A DNA stretch of 54,752 nucleotides from assembly GCA_017551845.1 (NCBI GenBank), contig JAFZKR010000087.1, forward strand, positions 1-54,752, given 5' to 3'. How positions within the stretch are numbered: position 1 is the first letter of the stretch; every line of letters begins with the position of its first letter. Both the position numbers and the translations under genes were made by a program. The notes under the pieces were generated by a model that saw nothing but the letters and a program-made list of their open reading frames with translations, ran no database searches and had not been told where the DNA came from. This stretch comes from Bacteroidaceae bacterium. GTDB lineage: Bacteria > Bacteroidota > Bacteroidia > Bacteroidales > Bacteroidaceae. Positions 6,949-15,670 of this stretch are shown here, piece by piece.

Positions 6949-8913
6949 ATGGCTACTATAAAGATAGATTCAAAAATCCCCGAAGGCCCGTTGGCAGAAA
7001 AATGGTCCAACTATAAGGCTCATCAGAAACTTGTCAATCCTGCCAACAAGCGCAAGCTTGACATCATAGTTGTAGGTTCAGGTCTTGCAGGCGCATCAGC
7101 AGCCGCAACCCTGGGTGACCTTGGTTTCAAGGTAAAGTGCTTCTGCATCCAGGATTCACCCCGCCGTGCACACTCTATCGCTGCACAAGGTGGTATCAAT
7201 GCAGCCAAGAACTACCAGAATGACGGTGACTCAGTATATCGTCTTTTCTACGATACAATCAAGGGTGGTGACTACCGTTCACGTGAGGCCAACGTCTATC
7301 GTCTGGCTGAGGTGTCAAACAATATCATTGACCAGTGCGTAGCACAGGGTGTTCCTTTTGCACGTGAGTATGGCGGTACTCTGGCCAACCGTTCATTCGG
7401 TGGTGCTCAGGTATCGCGTACATTCTACGCCCGCGGTCAAACCGGTCAGCAGCTGTTGCTGGGTGCCTACTCTGCTCTGAGCTATCAGGTACATCAGGGC
7501 AATGTTGAGCTGTTTACCCGCTGCGAGATGCTTGATCTGGTTATGATCAAGGATGAGAACGGTAAGGAGCGTGCCCGCGGTATCATCTACCGTGACCTGG
7601 TAACCGGTGAGATCAAGCGTTGCTCAGCTCACGCTGTTGTTATCGGTACCGGCGGTTACGGAAACGCCTATTTCCTGTCAACCAATGCTATGGGCAGCAA
7701 CGGTTCAGCCGCCATGCAGTGCTACCGCAAGGGTGCATGGTTTGCCAACCCCGCTTTCGCTCAGATCCACCCCACTTGTATTCCCGTACACGGTGACAAG
7801 CAGTCCAAGCTGACACTGATGTCAGAGTCTCTGCGTAACGACGGACGTATCTGGGTTCCCAAGAAACTTGAGGATGCCAAGAAACTGCAGAAGGGTGAGC
7901 TCAATCCTAATGATATACCTGATGAGGACCGCGACTTCTATCTGGAGCGCCGCTATCCCGCATTCGGTAACCTGGTACCGCGTGACGTTGCATCACGTGC
8001 AGCCAAGGAGCGTTGCGACAAGGGTTACGGTGTAAACAACACAGGTCTGGCTGTATTCCTTGACTTCAAGTATGCTATTCAGCGTCTTGGCAAGCAGGCT
8101 GTAGCTGACAAGTACGGTAACCTGTTTGACATGTATGAGGAGATCACCGATGTCAATCCGTACGAGAATCCTATGATGATATTCCCCGCCATCCACTACA
8201 CAATGGGTGGTATCTGGGTTGACTATGAGCTGCAGACCTCTATCCCCGGTCTGTTTGCAATAGGTGAGTGCAACTTCTCAGACCACGGTGCAAACCGTCT
8301 GGGTGCTTCTGCTCTTATGCAGGGCTTGGCCGACGGTTACTTTGTACTTCCCTACACCATCCAGAACTATTTGGCTGACCAGATTCAGGTTCCGCGCTTC
8401 AGCACAGACCTGCCTGAGTTCGATGCTGCCGAGAAGGCTGTCAAGGAGAAGATTGCCAAGATAATGAGCATTAACGGAAAGCGTTCCGTTGATTCTATCC
8501 ATAAGGAGCTTGGCCACATTATGTGGGAGTATGTAGGTATGGGCCGTACAGAGGAGTCACTTAAGACTGCTCTTACCAAACTGGATGAGGTAGAGAAGAC
8601 CTTCTGGTCAGACCTGCGCGTTCCGGGCGATGCCCAGACTCTTAACGTTGAGCTTGAGAAAGCCCTGCGTCTGCTTGACTTCATTGAGATTGGCAAGCTC
8701 ATGGCTTATGACGGTCTTAACCGTGAGGAGTCATGCGGCGGTCACTTCCGCGAGGAGCATCAGACACCTGAGGGTGAGGCACTGCGTCATGATGACAAGT
8801 TCTCATACGTAGCCTGCTGGAACTACCAGGGTGAGGGCAAGGCACCTGAACTGCTCAAGGAGCCTCTCAACTATGAGTATATCAAGGTACAGACCCGTAA
8901 TTACAAGAACTGA
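6949..8913 (+). CDS. sdhA: Succinate dehydrogenase/fumarate reductase flavoprotein subunit
   Basis: 654 residues from ATG 6949 ([19 protein letters not shown]); an ATG four codons upstream (6937) is possible but less like relatives. The FAD-binding fold starts with [24 protein letters not shown] marks covalent FAD attachment through histidine, QIHPTCIP carries the active-site HPT, and the C-terminal region has the usual helical domain. It interconverts succinate and fumarate; in Bacteroidales the main direction is fumarate reduction to succinate. It lies 19 bases after sdhC and 15 bases before sdhB in one operon. Confidence 0.96.
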   Translation: MATIKIDSKIPEGPLAEKWSNYKAHQKLVNPANKRKLDIIVVGSGLAGASAAATLGDLGFKVKCFCIQDSPRRAHSIAAQGGINAAKNYQNDGDSVYRLFYDTIKGGDYRSREANVYRLAEVSNNIIDQCVAQGVPFAREYGGTLANRSFGGAQVSRTFYARGQTGQQLLLGAYSALSYQVHQGNVELFTRCEMLDLVMIKDENGKERARGIIYRDLVTGEIKRCSAHAVVIGTGGYGNAYFLSTNAMGSNGSAAMQCYRKGAWFANPAFAQIHPTCIPVHGDKQSKLTLMSESLRNDGRIWVPKKLEDAKKLQKGELNPNDIPDEDRDFYLERRYPAFGNLVPRDVASRAAKERCDKGYGVNNTGLAVFLDFKYAIQRLGKQAVADKYGNLFDMYEEITDVNPYENPMMIFPAIHYTMGGIWVDYELQTSIPGLFAIGECNFSDHGANRLGASALMQGLADGYFVLPYTIQNYLADQIQVPRFSTDLPEFDAAEKAVKEKIAKIMSINGKRSVDSIHKELGHIMWEYVGMGRTEESLKTALTKLDEVEKTFWSDLRVPGDAQTLNVELEKALRLLDFIEIGKLMAYDGLNREESCGGHFREEHQTPEGEALRHDDKFSYVACWNYQGEGKAPELLKEPLNYEYIKVQTRNYKN

Positions 8914-8928
8914 TAAATAAGCATCAAT

Positions 8929-9684
8929 ATGGAAAAGACTATAAGCTTCAAACTGAAAATATGGCGCCAGAGAGGTCCTAAAGAGAAGGGCCAGTTCAAG
9001 GTGTATGAAATGAAGGATATCCCCACCGATACCTCATTCCTTGAGATGCTTGACATTCTGAACGAGCAGCTCATCAATGCCGGTGAGGAACCCGTGGTAT
9101 TTGACCATGACTGCCGCGAGGGTATCTGCGGTATGTGCTCACTCTACATCAACGGTCATCCTCACGGCCCCGCTACAGGTGCTACCACCTGCCAGCTTTA
9201 CATGCGCCGTTTCAAGGATGGTGAGACCATCACCGTTGAGCCGTGGCGTTCAGCAGGTTTCCCGGTAATCCGTGACCTGATGGTTGACCGCCGTGCATAT
9301 GACAAGATCATGCAGGCCGGTGGTTACGTATCAATCAACACAGGTGGTGTACCTGATGCCAACGCAATACCTATCTCCAAGGAGAAGGCAGACCTGGCTA
9401 TGGATGCAGCATCATGCATCGGATGCGGTGCCTGCGTTGCAGCCTGCAAGAACGGATCAGCTATGCTGTTCGTGAGTGCTAAGGTGAGCCAGCTTGCTCT
9501 GCTTCCACAGGGTAAGGTTGAGGCCGAGCGCCGCGCCAAGGCTATGCTGTCCAAAATGGATGAGCTTGGTTTCGGTAACTGCACCAACACCCGCGCCTGC
9601 GAGGCCGAGTGCCCCAAGTGCATCAGTATCAGCAACATTGCCCGCCTGAACCGCGAGTTCATTGTTGCCAAGCTGAAAGACTGA
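8929..9684 (+). CDS. sdhB: Succinate dehydrogenase/fumarate reductase iron-sulfur subunit
   Basis: 251 residues. The N-terminal plant-ferredoxin-like part has CREGICGMC plus a downstream Cys for the [2Fe-2S] centre. The C-terminal part has [11 protein letters not shown] and a second Cys group ([14 protein letters not shown]) for the [4Fe-4S] and [3Fe-4S] centres. It carries electrons between the flavoprotein and cytochrome b. It is the last gene of the operon and is followed by a strong terminator. Confidence 0.96.
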   Translation: MEKTISFKLKIWRQRGPKEKGQFKVYEMKDIPTDTSFLEMLDILNEQLINAGEEPVVFDHDCREGICGMCSLYINGHPHGPATGATTCQLYMRRFKDGETITVEPWRSAGFPVIRDLMVDRRAYDKIMQAGGYVSINTGGVPDANAIPISKEKADLAMDAASCIGCGACVAACKNGSAMLFVSAKVSQLALLPQGKVEAERRAKAMLSKMDELGFGNCTNTRACEAECPKCISISNIARLNREFIVAKLKD

Positions 9685-9707
9685 TTCCGGAGGGTATAAT
9701 TGTTATG

Positions 9708-9743
9708 AAATCTGCGGTGAAATGGAGTTTTCACCGCAGATTT
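9708..9743 (+). terminator. Terminator of sdhCAB
   Basis: A perfect 15-bp stem (AAATCTGCGGTGAAA with its complement) surrounds a 6-base loop, ending in TTTTTG. It begins 24 bases after the sdhB stop. Confidence 0.9.
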
Positions 9744-9798
9744 TTGTTCTTCAGTCGCGTTTGAATTTCCATTAAAGGCTTATTGAAAAATCTTTTTG

Positions 9799-9806
9799 TA
9801 AATTTG
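9799..9806 (+). promoter_or_regulatory. -7 box of the M48 peptidase gene
   Basis: TAAATTTG fits TAnnTTTG and lies 37 bases upstream of the ATG; no convincing -33 element is seen. Confidence 0.5.
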
Positions 9807-9843
9807 GGACAGGAAAAGAACTGATTAATGCAGCAATATTATC

Positions 9844-11055
9844 ATGGCAAAATTCAATCCGACCATCAGAATAGAGAAGGATCTTGGTCAACAAATTTAT
9901 GATGCCCTTCAGGGTGCAGTAGTGGAGTCTATCCTCAAAATAGTCAAGGACGGCTCAGATGATGAATACTGGCGCAGCCTTATGGAGGGACACTGCATGA
10001 AGGTGGAAAAAGAGATTCTGCCTGAATTCCATGCTTTGTGCCATGAGGTTAAGGCCAAGCTGGGTTTCACTGAACAGGTGGATTTCTATGTTACAGGAGA
10101 CAGTACGATAAATGCTTTTTCAGTAGCAGCCGAAGGTGAAGGTCAGCCGCACATAGTGAATATTAATTCCGGCCTGTTTGACCTGATGAGCCAGGATGAG
10201 CTGCGTTTTGTGATAGGGCATGAACTGGGACATATCATTAATAAGGATACGGCGCTCAAGCGGCTCATCAATTTTGTCTATCCGCCTGACCGTACTTTGA
10301 TGCCCATTACCCTTCAACACAAGATAAAGCTGCATGACCAGCTGGCTGAGCTGGTGGCCGACCGTTACGGATATCTGGCCTGTGAGAACCTTAATACCTG
10401 TGTGACAGCCTTCTTCAAGATGGCATCAGGACTCGATCTGGGCAAGATGAATGTGAGCATTGAAGCGTTGCTGGACGATAACATGAAACGTCTGGATTAT
10501 TTCCTCCACGACAAGGGAGTGAACCAGTACGGACATCCGGTCAACCCCATTCGCGTTCAGGCCATCAACCTGTTCGCCACATGCAAGAGCAAGAAGATAC
10601 TTGACGAGGGAATGGATGAACTGATAGGCATCCTTCTCAAGATAGGAAACAGCCCTATTGACGAGGATATGGCAGTATTCATAGCTACAGCAGGTCTTAT
10701 GGTTTCAAGCATAGACGGAGAGGTGACAGAGAAAGAGATGGAGCATATAATCCAGTCCCTGTCCAATCTGCAGATATTTCCCAAGCTATTCCTTGATTCC
10801 ATCCTGGAATCCGATGTAGAGGCGCTGTTCAAACAATCCGCCGAAAGTATCCTGAGTCAAGACCCCAGTTTGCGTAGTCCGATGCTTGCATACATAATAA
10901 GTCTTGTAATAACAGACAAGGATATTTCACCGCAGGAGATAACTTTCATTTACTCGTTCGGTGAGGGTTTAGGCCTCTCCCACAAAGAGATTTCGGTTAT
11001 GTTCGCTTCATTGATTCAGGAACAGTACACACCCTCCCTGGAATCCATCAGCTGA
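9844..11055 (+). CDS. M48-type zinc metallopeptidase fused to a TerB-like domain
   Basis: 403 residues with no signal peptide and no clear membrane helix. The zinc-peptidase core has H126-E-L-G-H130 and the third ligand E169 in AELVAD, as in M48 enzymes. After about residue 255 the sequence turns all-helical and acidic (ATAGLMVSSIDGEVTEKEME, then LVITDKDISPQE), which matches TerB/tellurite-resistance-type domains. M48 enzymes are usually membrane proteins such as HtpX; a soluble cytoplasmic form with a TerB tail is less common. The substrate is unknown. Single gene with its own promoter; the downstream neighbour is a minus-strand pseudogene. Confidence 0.85.
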   Translation: MAKFNPTIRIEKDLGQQIYDALQGAVVESILKIVKDGSDDEYWRSLMEGHCMKVEKEILPEFHALCHEVKAKLGFTEQVDFYVTGDSTINAFSVAAEGEGQPHIVNINSGLFDLMSQDELRFVIGHELGHIINKDTALKRLINFVYPPDRTLMPITLQHKIKLHDQLAELVADRYGYLACENLNTCVTAFFKMASGLDLGKMNVSIEALLDDNMKRLDYFLHDKGVNQYGHPVNPIRVQAINLFATCKSKKILDEGMDELIGILLKIGNSPIDEDMAVFIATAGLMVSSIDGEVTEKEMEHIIQSLSNLQIFPKLFLDSILESDVEALFKQSAESILSQDPSLRSPMLAYIISLVITDKDISPQEITFIYSFGEGLGLSHKEISVMFASLIQEQYTPSLESIS

Positions 11056-11081
11056 ACCTGACCAGGAAAAGATACTTGAAA

Positions 11082-11451
11082 TCAGAAAATGAAGGTTACT
11101 GGACGGGATTGCTTTTTCTTTTGTGAAATCTCGTCATTCATACGGTTTATTGCAGTCTTGAAGAAGTAAGAAACCAGGTATTCATCGGTTCCTTCTGTTC
11201 TGATGGCTCTTAGTGCATCAATGTATGCCTGCTTAATAAGAACTTTATGTTCACCGAATACGGTATCACCCGCAGCCATATCCTTTGTAGTATATTTTCC
11301 TGGTTCAGCACCGGGATGACGGTATGATACTGTGAGCCGAAAACAGTACTTCATTATACTGCTTAAGATCTTCTATAGACATTCTGCTTGAGATATAACT
11401 ATTGTACTGCTCAAGCAATGCCTCATATTGTGCTATTTCTTTTTCAAACAT
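11082..11451 (-). pseudogene. Decayed Fic-family (AMP-transferase) gene
   Basis: Reading from ATG 11451 on the minus strand gives MFEKEIAQYEALLEQYNSYI and continues to NEVLFSAHS, which resembles the N-terminus of Fic-domain proteins just before the inhibitory-helix region. The frame then changes. SYRHPGAEPGKYTTKDMAAG, typical of the region ahead of the Fic motif, appears in another frame. It then runs directly into QAYIDALRAIRTEGTDEYLV, typical of the C-terminal end. The catalytic HPFxxGNGR motif is missing. Full-length relatives are roughly 250-350 residues; about 120 remain. At least two internal deletions, one of them frame-breaking, explain this. The first intact frame (11082-11354) could still be translated. 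Confidence 0.6.
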
Positions 11452-11459
11452 ATATGGTG

Positions 11460-11467
11460 CAAATATA
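11460..11467 (-). promoter_or_regulatory. -7 box of the former fic gene
   Basis: TATATTTG on the minus strand, 8 bases before the ATG at 11451, fits TAnnTTTG and would give a very short leader. Confidence 0.4.
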
Positions 11468-11490
11468 AAAAAGGCTGGAAAAAACCAGCC
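11467..11490 (-). terminator. Terminator of the DUF2795 gene
   Basis: On the minus strand GGCTGG-TTTTTT-CCAGCC is followed by TTTTTTAT, a compact terminator 15 bases after the stop of the DUF2795 gene. Confidence 0.85.
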
Positions 11491-11504
11491 AATTTTATTA
11501 TTGT

Positions 11505-11726
11505 TTAATACTCGTCTTCGTTAAAGAAGAAGTCCTCCTTGCTTGGATAATCGGGCCAGATGTCCTCTATGCTTTCATAGATGTCGCCCTCGTCTTCTAT
11601 CTCCTGAAGGTTCTCAATTACTTCAAGCGGGGCTCCTGAACGGACGGCGTAATCAATCAACTCATCCTTGGTCGCAGGCCAAGGTGCATCTTCAAGTTTT
11701 GATGCCAGTTCCAATGTCCAATACAT
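11505..11726 (-). CDS. DUF2795 family small acidic protein
   Basis: 73 residues and very acidic, ending FFFNEDEY. The motif WTLELASKLEDAPWPATKDE, followed by a short helix-turn-helix-like part (YAVRSGAPLEVIENLQEI), fits DUF2795, a family common in Bacteroidetes with no proven function. It has its own promoter (11765-11793) and terminator, so it is a stand-alone short transcript. Confidence 0.8.
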   Translation of the reverse strand: MYWTLELASKLEDAPWPATKDELIDYAVRSGAPLEVIENLQEIEDEGDIYESIEDIWPDYPSKEDFFFNEDEY

Positions 11727-11764
11727 AGTAAAATGGTGTTTTAAGGTTTACTCTTATAGGGGTG

Positions 11765-11793
11765 CAAAAGTATAAAAAAATTAGTTATACAAA
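11765..11793 (-). promoter_or_regulatory. Promoter of the DUF2795 gene
   Basis: On the minus strand there is TACTTTTG (11772-11765) with TTTG (11793-11790) 17 bp upstream, fitting the Bacteroides -33/-7 pattern. The leader is about 30 bases. The -33 element lies just before the adenosyltransferase stop. Confidence 0.6.
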
Positions 11794-11797
11794 AGTT

Positions 11798-12343
11798 CTA
11801 CCAAATATTTTCATCAACCCCTGCAAAAAAGTTTATCCGGCGTGCCAGAACGAACAGGTAATCGGACAGGCGATTTATGTATTGGAGTAGTTCTGAGGGC
11901 GCTTTTGCATCATCGGGCAGAGCAATTATGAGGCGCTCTGCACGGCGGCAAACGGTGCGGGCCACATGGGCATAAGATGCAGCCTCAGTGCCGCCCGGCA
12001 GGATGAATGAGCGTTGCTCCGGAAGGCCATCCTGAGCTGCGTCAATCATCTGTTCCATGCGCTCTACGTCAGCGGCCAGAACCTTGCAGCTGTCAGGCAG
12101 TTGGAAAGAGCTGGTGTCAGTGGCCAGACAACCGCCTATATTAAACAGCTTTTGCTGAATCCACCGTATGTTTTCAGGTTCTTCAACCTTATCATCCATA
12201 ACGGATAACATAAGTCCGATGAATGAATTCAGTTCATCGATGGTGCCGTATGCGTCGAGACGCGGGTCCGTCTTGCTCACTCGCTTGCCGCCCACCAGAC
12301 TGGTGGTACCTTTATCGCCGGTTCTGGTATATATCTTGCTCAT
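11798..12343 (-). CDS. pduO: PduO-type cob(I)alamin adenosyltransferase
   Basis: 181 residues. The N-terminus MSKIYTRTGDKGTTSLVGG is the ATP-binding signature of PduO-type enzymes. RTVCRRAERLI and the C-terminal YINRLSDYLFVLARRIN are also typical. It transfers the adenosyl group of ATP to cob(I)alamin to make coenzyme B12, needed for example by methylmalonyl-CoA mutase in propionate production. The gene overlaps the upstream methyltransferase gene by 4 bases and ends the tRNA-Leu/DUF3108 operon. Confidence 0.92.
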   Translation of the reverse strand: MSKIYTRTGDKGTTSLVGGKRVSKTDPRLDAYGTIDELNSFIGLMLSVMDDKVEEPENIRWIQQKLFNIGGCLATDTSSFQLPDSCKVLAADVERMEQMIDAAQDGLPEQRSFILPGGTEAASYAHVARTVCRRAERLIIALPDDAKAPSELLQYINRLSDYLFVLARRINFFAGVDENIW

Positions 12344-13002
12344 AACACGTAGTGTTGTTTGTTCATTTTGTGGTCAAAAAAGAGCAGTCCAAGTTTCTTC
12401 ATCCGGAATGTCACTCCAATCCTTTCATCCTGAATGATGCGGTTCCACCACTCCTTTTTCTGCTTTTTGCCCAGGTCCTCGATCACTATTACGGTTTGTG
12501 ATGTGGCGTATGGCAGAATCATCTCTGTAACTTCTCTCCATACGGGTGTGTGGGCTATGTGAAAGAACTGAGGAAGTGTACCGCTGTCAAGTATATGTTG
12601 AACTGTCCGGATGACATCGTCGGCAATATACTCGATATTAGGGATTTTCTTTAGGTTGCGGCGTACTTCTTTTTCGGCCGGATGCGGATAGTCAACGGTC
12701 ACTACTCTTGACTGTTTTGAGACCGATGCAAGATAACCGGTACTCACGCCTGCGCCCGTACCTATTTCAAGAATGAAGCCGGGGTTGAAACGGTTGACCA
12801 GCCGGAAGAGAAGCTCGTCACGGCTCTGAGGATATTGTGGCAGATACTGGGGAGCTTTTTCCCAAAATGGGTAAAGATCCTCGTAAGCGTAATATGGATG
12901 ACGTTCGTTTATAACGTTCTCAATAAGGTCATATGCCCAAGGGGAGTGTACTCCGAATCCCCTTCCGGTAAGCCAACGGTTGTCTGTGAGTTTCATGTTC
13001 AC
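12340..13002 (-). CDS. Class I SAM-dependent methyltransferase
   Basis: 220 residues. FILEIGTGAGVSTGYLASVS is a clear SAM-binding motif I, followed by an acidic residue after the second strand (VVTVDYPH). VIVIEDLGKKQKKEWW near the end resembles the Bacteroidetes O-methyltransferase-like family that begins with HSPWAYDLI. The substrate is unknown. It overlaps its neighbours by 4 bases on both sides, so translation is probably coupled with the DUF3108 gene and the adenosyltransferase. Confidence 0.8.
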   Translation of the reverse strand: MNMKLTDNRWLTGRGFGVHSPWAYDLIENVINERHPYYAYEDLYPFWEKAPQYLPQYPQSRDELLFRLVNRFNPGFILEIGTGAGVSTGYLASVSKQSRVVTVDYPHPAEKEVRRNLKKIPNIEYIADDVIRTVQHILDSGTLPQFFHIAHTPVWREVTEMILPYATSQTVIVIEDLGKKQKKEWWNRIIQDERIGVTFRMKKLGLLFFDHKMNKQHYVL

Positions 13003-13748
13003 TCTGTGAGTAAGGCCCTTATGGAGGCTACGCCTACTATTATATCCAGTTGAACGGGTTTGTGAGGCGAGTCCTTGGTTACATAAGCTTTAAGAGTTTC
13101 ACGTTCTTTTCCGTATTTGCGGTCGCGGACGGAAATGACCATGCAGTCATATTTCTTCTTGTCATCGGCCTTCACGGTCTTGTCACCCTCGTAAACGAGG
13201 TACTGTTCCACAACCATATCGCCGTTGACCATTGGAAGAGTGCTGGTGTATCCTTTCTCTTTTCCGGCTTTATCTATGGAGCGGGCGTATGTGAGCATGC
13301 TGAGCATATCGAAAATGCGGGTTGTCCTTTTCTCTGTTTTCTTTCCGGAAATCCTGCCGGTGATAGCATCCTTGGTGAGCAAATCTACTACATACTGTCC
13401 GTCCTGAACGGAGAAAGAGGCAGTCTCAATATTATGTTTGGCTCCCTCGTTGACGGTCTTCCTGTAGAAGATTCCCTGGCCGGTCAAAGAGTTGAAGGAC
13501 TCTATTGTGTCACGTAGAGCGAAGATACGGTCCGTGGCTCGTCCGGTTGTCATAGTGAGTCGGGTCATACGGGCGCTTTGACCTTCATAAGTGGTTACTT
13601 TTTCAGTAAGACGGGCTTTCCCCGCGTTGACATTAACAAATCCAACACTGAAATAGAGGTTGTAGCTTATGTCCTGAGCGTCAAGTGATGAAGCGGTGAA
13701 GGACAGAATCAGTAAAGAGAGGATTATGGATCTGTGTCCGGAAATCAT
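12999..13748 (-). CDS. DUF3108 domain secreted protein
   Basis: 249 residues from ATG 13748, which gives a signal peptide (MISGHRSIILSLLILSFTAS, cleavage near SLDAQ). A longer in-frame start at 13814 would lie inside tRNA-Leu and was rejected. The mature protein is beta-rich and begins with ISYNLYFSVGFVNVNAGKA, typical of DUF3108. The family is periplasmic and of unknown function, sometimes suggested to be lipocalin- or beta-barrel-like. It follows tRNA-Leu by 23 bases and probably shares its promoter. Confidence 0.85.
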   Translation of the reverse strand: MISGHRSIILSLLILSFTASSLDAQDISYNLYFSVGFVNVNAGKARLTEKVTTYEGQSARMTRLTMTTGRATDRIFALRDTIESFNSLTGQGIFYRKTVNEGAKHNIETASFSVQDGQYVVDLLTKDAITGRISGKKTEKRTTRIFDMLSMLTYARSIDKAGKEKGYTSTLPMVNGDMVVEQYLVYEGDKTVKADDKKKYDCMVISVRDRKYGKERETLKAYVTKDSPHKPVQLDIIVGVASIRALLTE

Positions 13749-13771
13749 GATTGTCGAAAATGAAAGGGTAG

Positions 13772-13856
13772 TGCTCGAAGCGGGACTCGAACCCGCACAG
13801 CCGGTAAAGGCCAAGGGATTTTAAGTCCCTCGTGTCTACCATTCCACCATTCGAGC
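13772..13856 (-). tRNA. tRNA-Leu (anticodon TAA)
   Basis: The acceptor stem is GCTCGAA/TTCGAGC. The D arm contains TGGTGGAATGGTAGACAC, the anticodon loop CTTAAAA gives anticodon TAA, there is a long variable arm, and the T arm is GCGGGTTCGAGTCCCGC. CCA is not encoded. A perfect -33/-7 promoter lies just upstream. Confidence 0.95.
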
Positions 13857-13878
13857 AGCCGGAATGACATTTCCGGGG

Positions 13879-13909
13879 CAAAAGTAGTTCGTTTTGGGGG
13901 AATAACAAA
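13879..13909 (-). promoter_or_regulatory. Promoter of tRNA-Leu and downstream operon
   Basis: On the minus strand TTTG (13909-13906), 19 bp, then TACTTTTG (13886-13879). This is a textbook Bacteroides promoter, with the start expected near 13872. Confidence 0.8.
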
Positions 13910-13961
13910 ATATTGGAAAAAAAACTGATGATCAAGAGTAATGCTAATACTATTTATATGT

Positions 13962-13969
13962 TACATTTG
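13962..13969 (+). promoter_or_regulatory. -7 box of the carboxylesterase gene
   Basis: TACATTTG fits TAnnTTTG and lies 64 bases upstream of the ATG; the -33 element is not clear. Confidence 0.5.
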
Positions 13970-14033
13970 TGAAAATTTTTTGTGAAAAGCGTCAGAACAA
14001 ACAAAAACTTATAAATCCTAATCTCTAACAAAA

Positions 14034-15617
14034 ATGAAAAAATTGATGTTTTTGGCAGGCATCACGCTTCTGTTGGCAGGATGCCAGAGTACGTCGGAAA
14101 AACTGAGCCCTGTGCTGACTATCGAAGGCGGACAGGTTCAGGGTGTCAGCGTTGACCGTGTTAAAGATGTGTTCGTGTTCCGCGGCATACCTTATGCTGC
14201 AGCACCTATCAGGGAGAACCGTTGGAAGGCTCCGCAGCCTGTGACTCCTTGGGAAGGAATAAGACTCTGCAACCGTTTTGAACACCCCAGCTATCAGCAC
14301 ATCCAGTTCAAGGGTGGTTACTACACTGAGTGGGGATATGGTGATGAGGCTCCTTTCAGTGAGGATTGCCTTTATGTGAACGTGTGGACCAAGAAACCCG
14401 GACAGCCCGATGCCAAGCTCCCCGTAGCCCTCTGGATACATGGCGGCGGATATCGTGAAGGCTGGAGTTCAGAGCCCGAATTCGATGCCCAGGAGTGGGC
14501 CGGCAAGGATGTGGTTCTGGTGTCTGTGAACTATCGTCTCGGTGTATTCGGATTCCTTACTCATCCGGAGCTTTCTGCCGAGAACGAGCATGGTGTTTCA
14601 GGCAACTATGGAATACTTGACCAGATAGAATCTCTCAAGTGGATAAAGAAGAATATCGCACAGTTTGGTGGTGATCCTGACAATGTAATGATTTTTGGTC
14701 AGTCCGCAGGTGGTGGGAGCGTACGCACACTTTGTGAGTCTCCGCTTGCACGCGGTCTGTTCAACAAGGCCATCATCATGAGTGCCGGCGGTCTGACCGT
14801 TCCCAATGCCGGTGGTGCAATGGGCGGTATGCGCGGTGGCATGGGTGGCATGCGCGGCGGTATGGGTATGGGCGGCTTCGCAGGTATGGGCGGTGCCAAT
14901 AACAACGTCGAGCGTATTGCCGCTTACAAGGCTCCGCAGGCTCCTGAAGGACTGAATGCTCTGCAGCGTGCCGAGTTCAATACCAAGGTTATCATGGACT
15001 GGGCAGGTTACAACACACTTCAGAAGATGCGTAATGCAGATACTGAAGTTATTCATTCAGTTGCCACTATCTACAGCAATGCTACAGGTAACCAGGGCAG
15101 CATCACTGGTATGCCTATCGTTGACGGCTATGTATCAAAGGAGAGCTTTGATGAGGCTGCTCTTGACGGAACTCTTGCTGATGTTCCTTACATGATAGGT
15201 TATACCCTTAATGATATGGGCAATATGTCGGCAGGTGTGGCTGCATTCTGTCAGAACCGTGAAGAGAAGGGCAACAAGGCATGGGCATACGAGTTTGCAC
15301 GTCCTCTGCCTGATGACGGCTCACATCCTGAGGTTTCCCAGAGATTGCGTGGCGCTTTCCATTCATCGGACCTCTGGTTTGTATTCAAATCATTGCAGCA
15401 TTGCTGGAGGCCTTGGACTCAGGGCGATTGGGATCTTTCCGAGAAGATGCTTACCGCATGGACCAATTTCTGCAAATATGGTGATCCTAACGGCAAGGAT
15501 GGCGGAGAGTGGGCACCATGCACAAAGGAAAATCCGAATTTCATGATTTTCAAGCTGGACAAGGATGACAACGAGGCATCGGAAGTAGGTGCTCCCATCA
15601 CCAGTCTGGATTATTGA
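14034..15617 (+). CDS. Type B carboxylesterase lipoprotein
   Basis: 527 residues. A lipoprotein signal ends at LLLAGC (Cys16), so the enzyme is membrane-attached. The carboxylesterase/lipase fold shows VFRGIPYAAAP, SEDCLYVNVWTK, oxyanion-hole HGGGY, and the nucleophile motif G-Q-S224-A-G-G. Type B esterases hydrolyse ester bonds in diverse substrates; the natural substrate is unknown. Residues 260-291 form an unusual Gly/Met/Arg insert with seven methionines, directly after the helix following the nucleophile, where family members have variable lid elements. The gene has its own promoter and terminator. Confidence 0.88.
   Translation: MKKLMFLAGITLLLAGCQSTSEKLSPVLTIEGGQVQGVSVDRVKDVFVFRGIPYAAAPIRENRWKAPQPVTPWEGIRLCNRFEHPSYQHIQFKGGYYTEWGYGDEAPFSEDCLYVNVWTKKPGQPDAKLPVALWIHGGGYREGWSSEPEFDAQEWAGKDVVLVSVNYRLGVFGFLTHPELSAENEHGVSGNYGILDQIESLKWIKKNIAQFGGDPDNVMIFGQSAGGGSVRTLCESPLARGLFNKAIIMSAGGLTVPNAGGAMGGMRGGMGGMRGGMGMGGFAGMGGANNNVERIAAYKAPQAPEGLNALQRAEFNTKVIMDWAGYNTLQKMRNADTEVIHSVATIYSNATGNQGSITGMPIVDGYVSKESFDEAALDGTLADVPYMIGYTLNDMGNMSAGVAAFCQNREEKGNKAWAYEFARPLPDDGSHPEVSQRLRGAFHSSDLWFVFKSLQHCWRPWTQGDWDLSEKMLTAWTNFCKYGDPNGKDGGEWAPCTKENPNFMIFKLDKDDNEASEVGAPITSLDY
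14811..14906 (+). repeat. Met/Gly-rich repeat inside the carboxylesterase
   Basis: In-frame imperfect repeats of units such as GGMRGGMG encode residues 260-291, with 7 Met and 2 Arg on a glycine background. The DNA is a degenerate tandem repeat of about 18-21 bases (ATGGGYGGYATGCGCGG). Confidence 0.75.
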
Positions 15618-15634
15618 TTTATCGGTGAAAACGG

Positions 15635-15668
15635 AAAAATGCCAGCCTGTAAGGGTTGGCATTTTTTT
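15635..15668 (+). terminator. Terminator between carboxylesterase and SDR genes
   Basis: AAAAATGCCAGCC / GGTTGGCATTTTTTT form a stem with a short loop. A-runs and T-runs on both sides allow it to end both the plus-strand esterase transcript and the minus-strand SDR transcript, whose stop is at 15671. Confidence 0.85.
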
Positions 15669-15670
15669 AT

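Noticed and set aside
13749..13814. Longer N-terminus for the DUF3108 protein
   Set aside because: It would start inside tRNA-Leu; ATG 13748 gives a proper signal peptide.
14598..15056. 152-codon minus-strand frame with His/Thr-rich repeats
   Set aside because: It is the antisense image of the Met/Gly repeat in the carboxylesterase.
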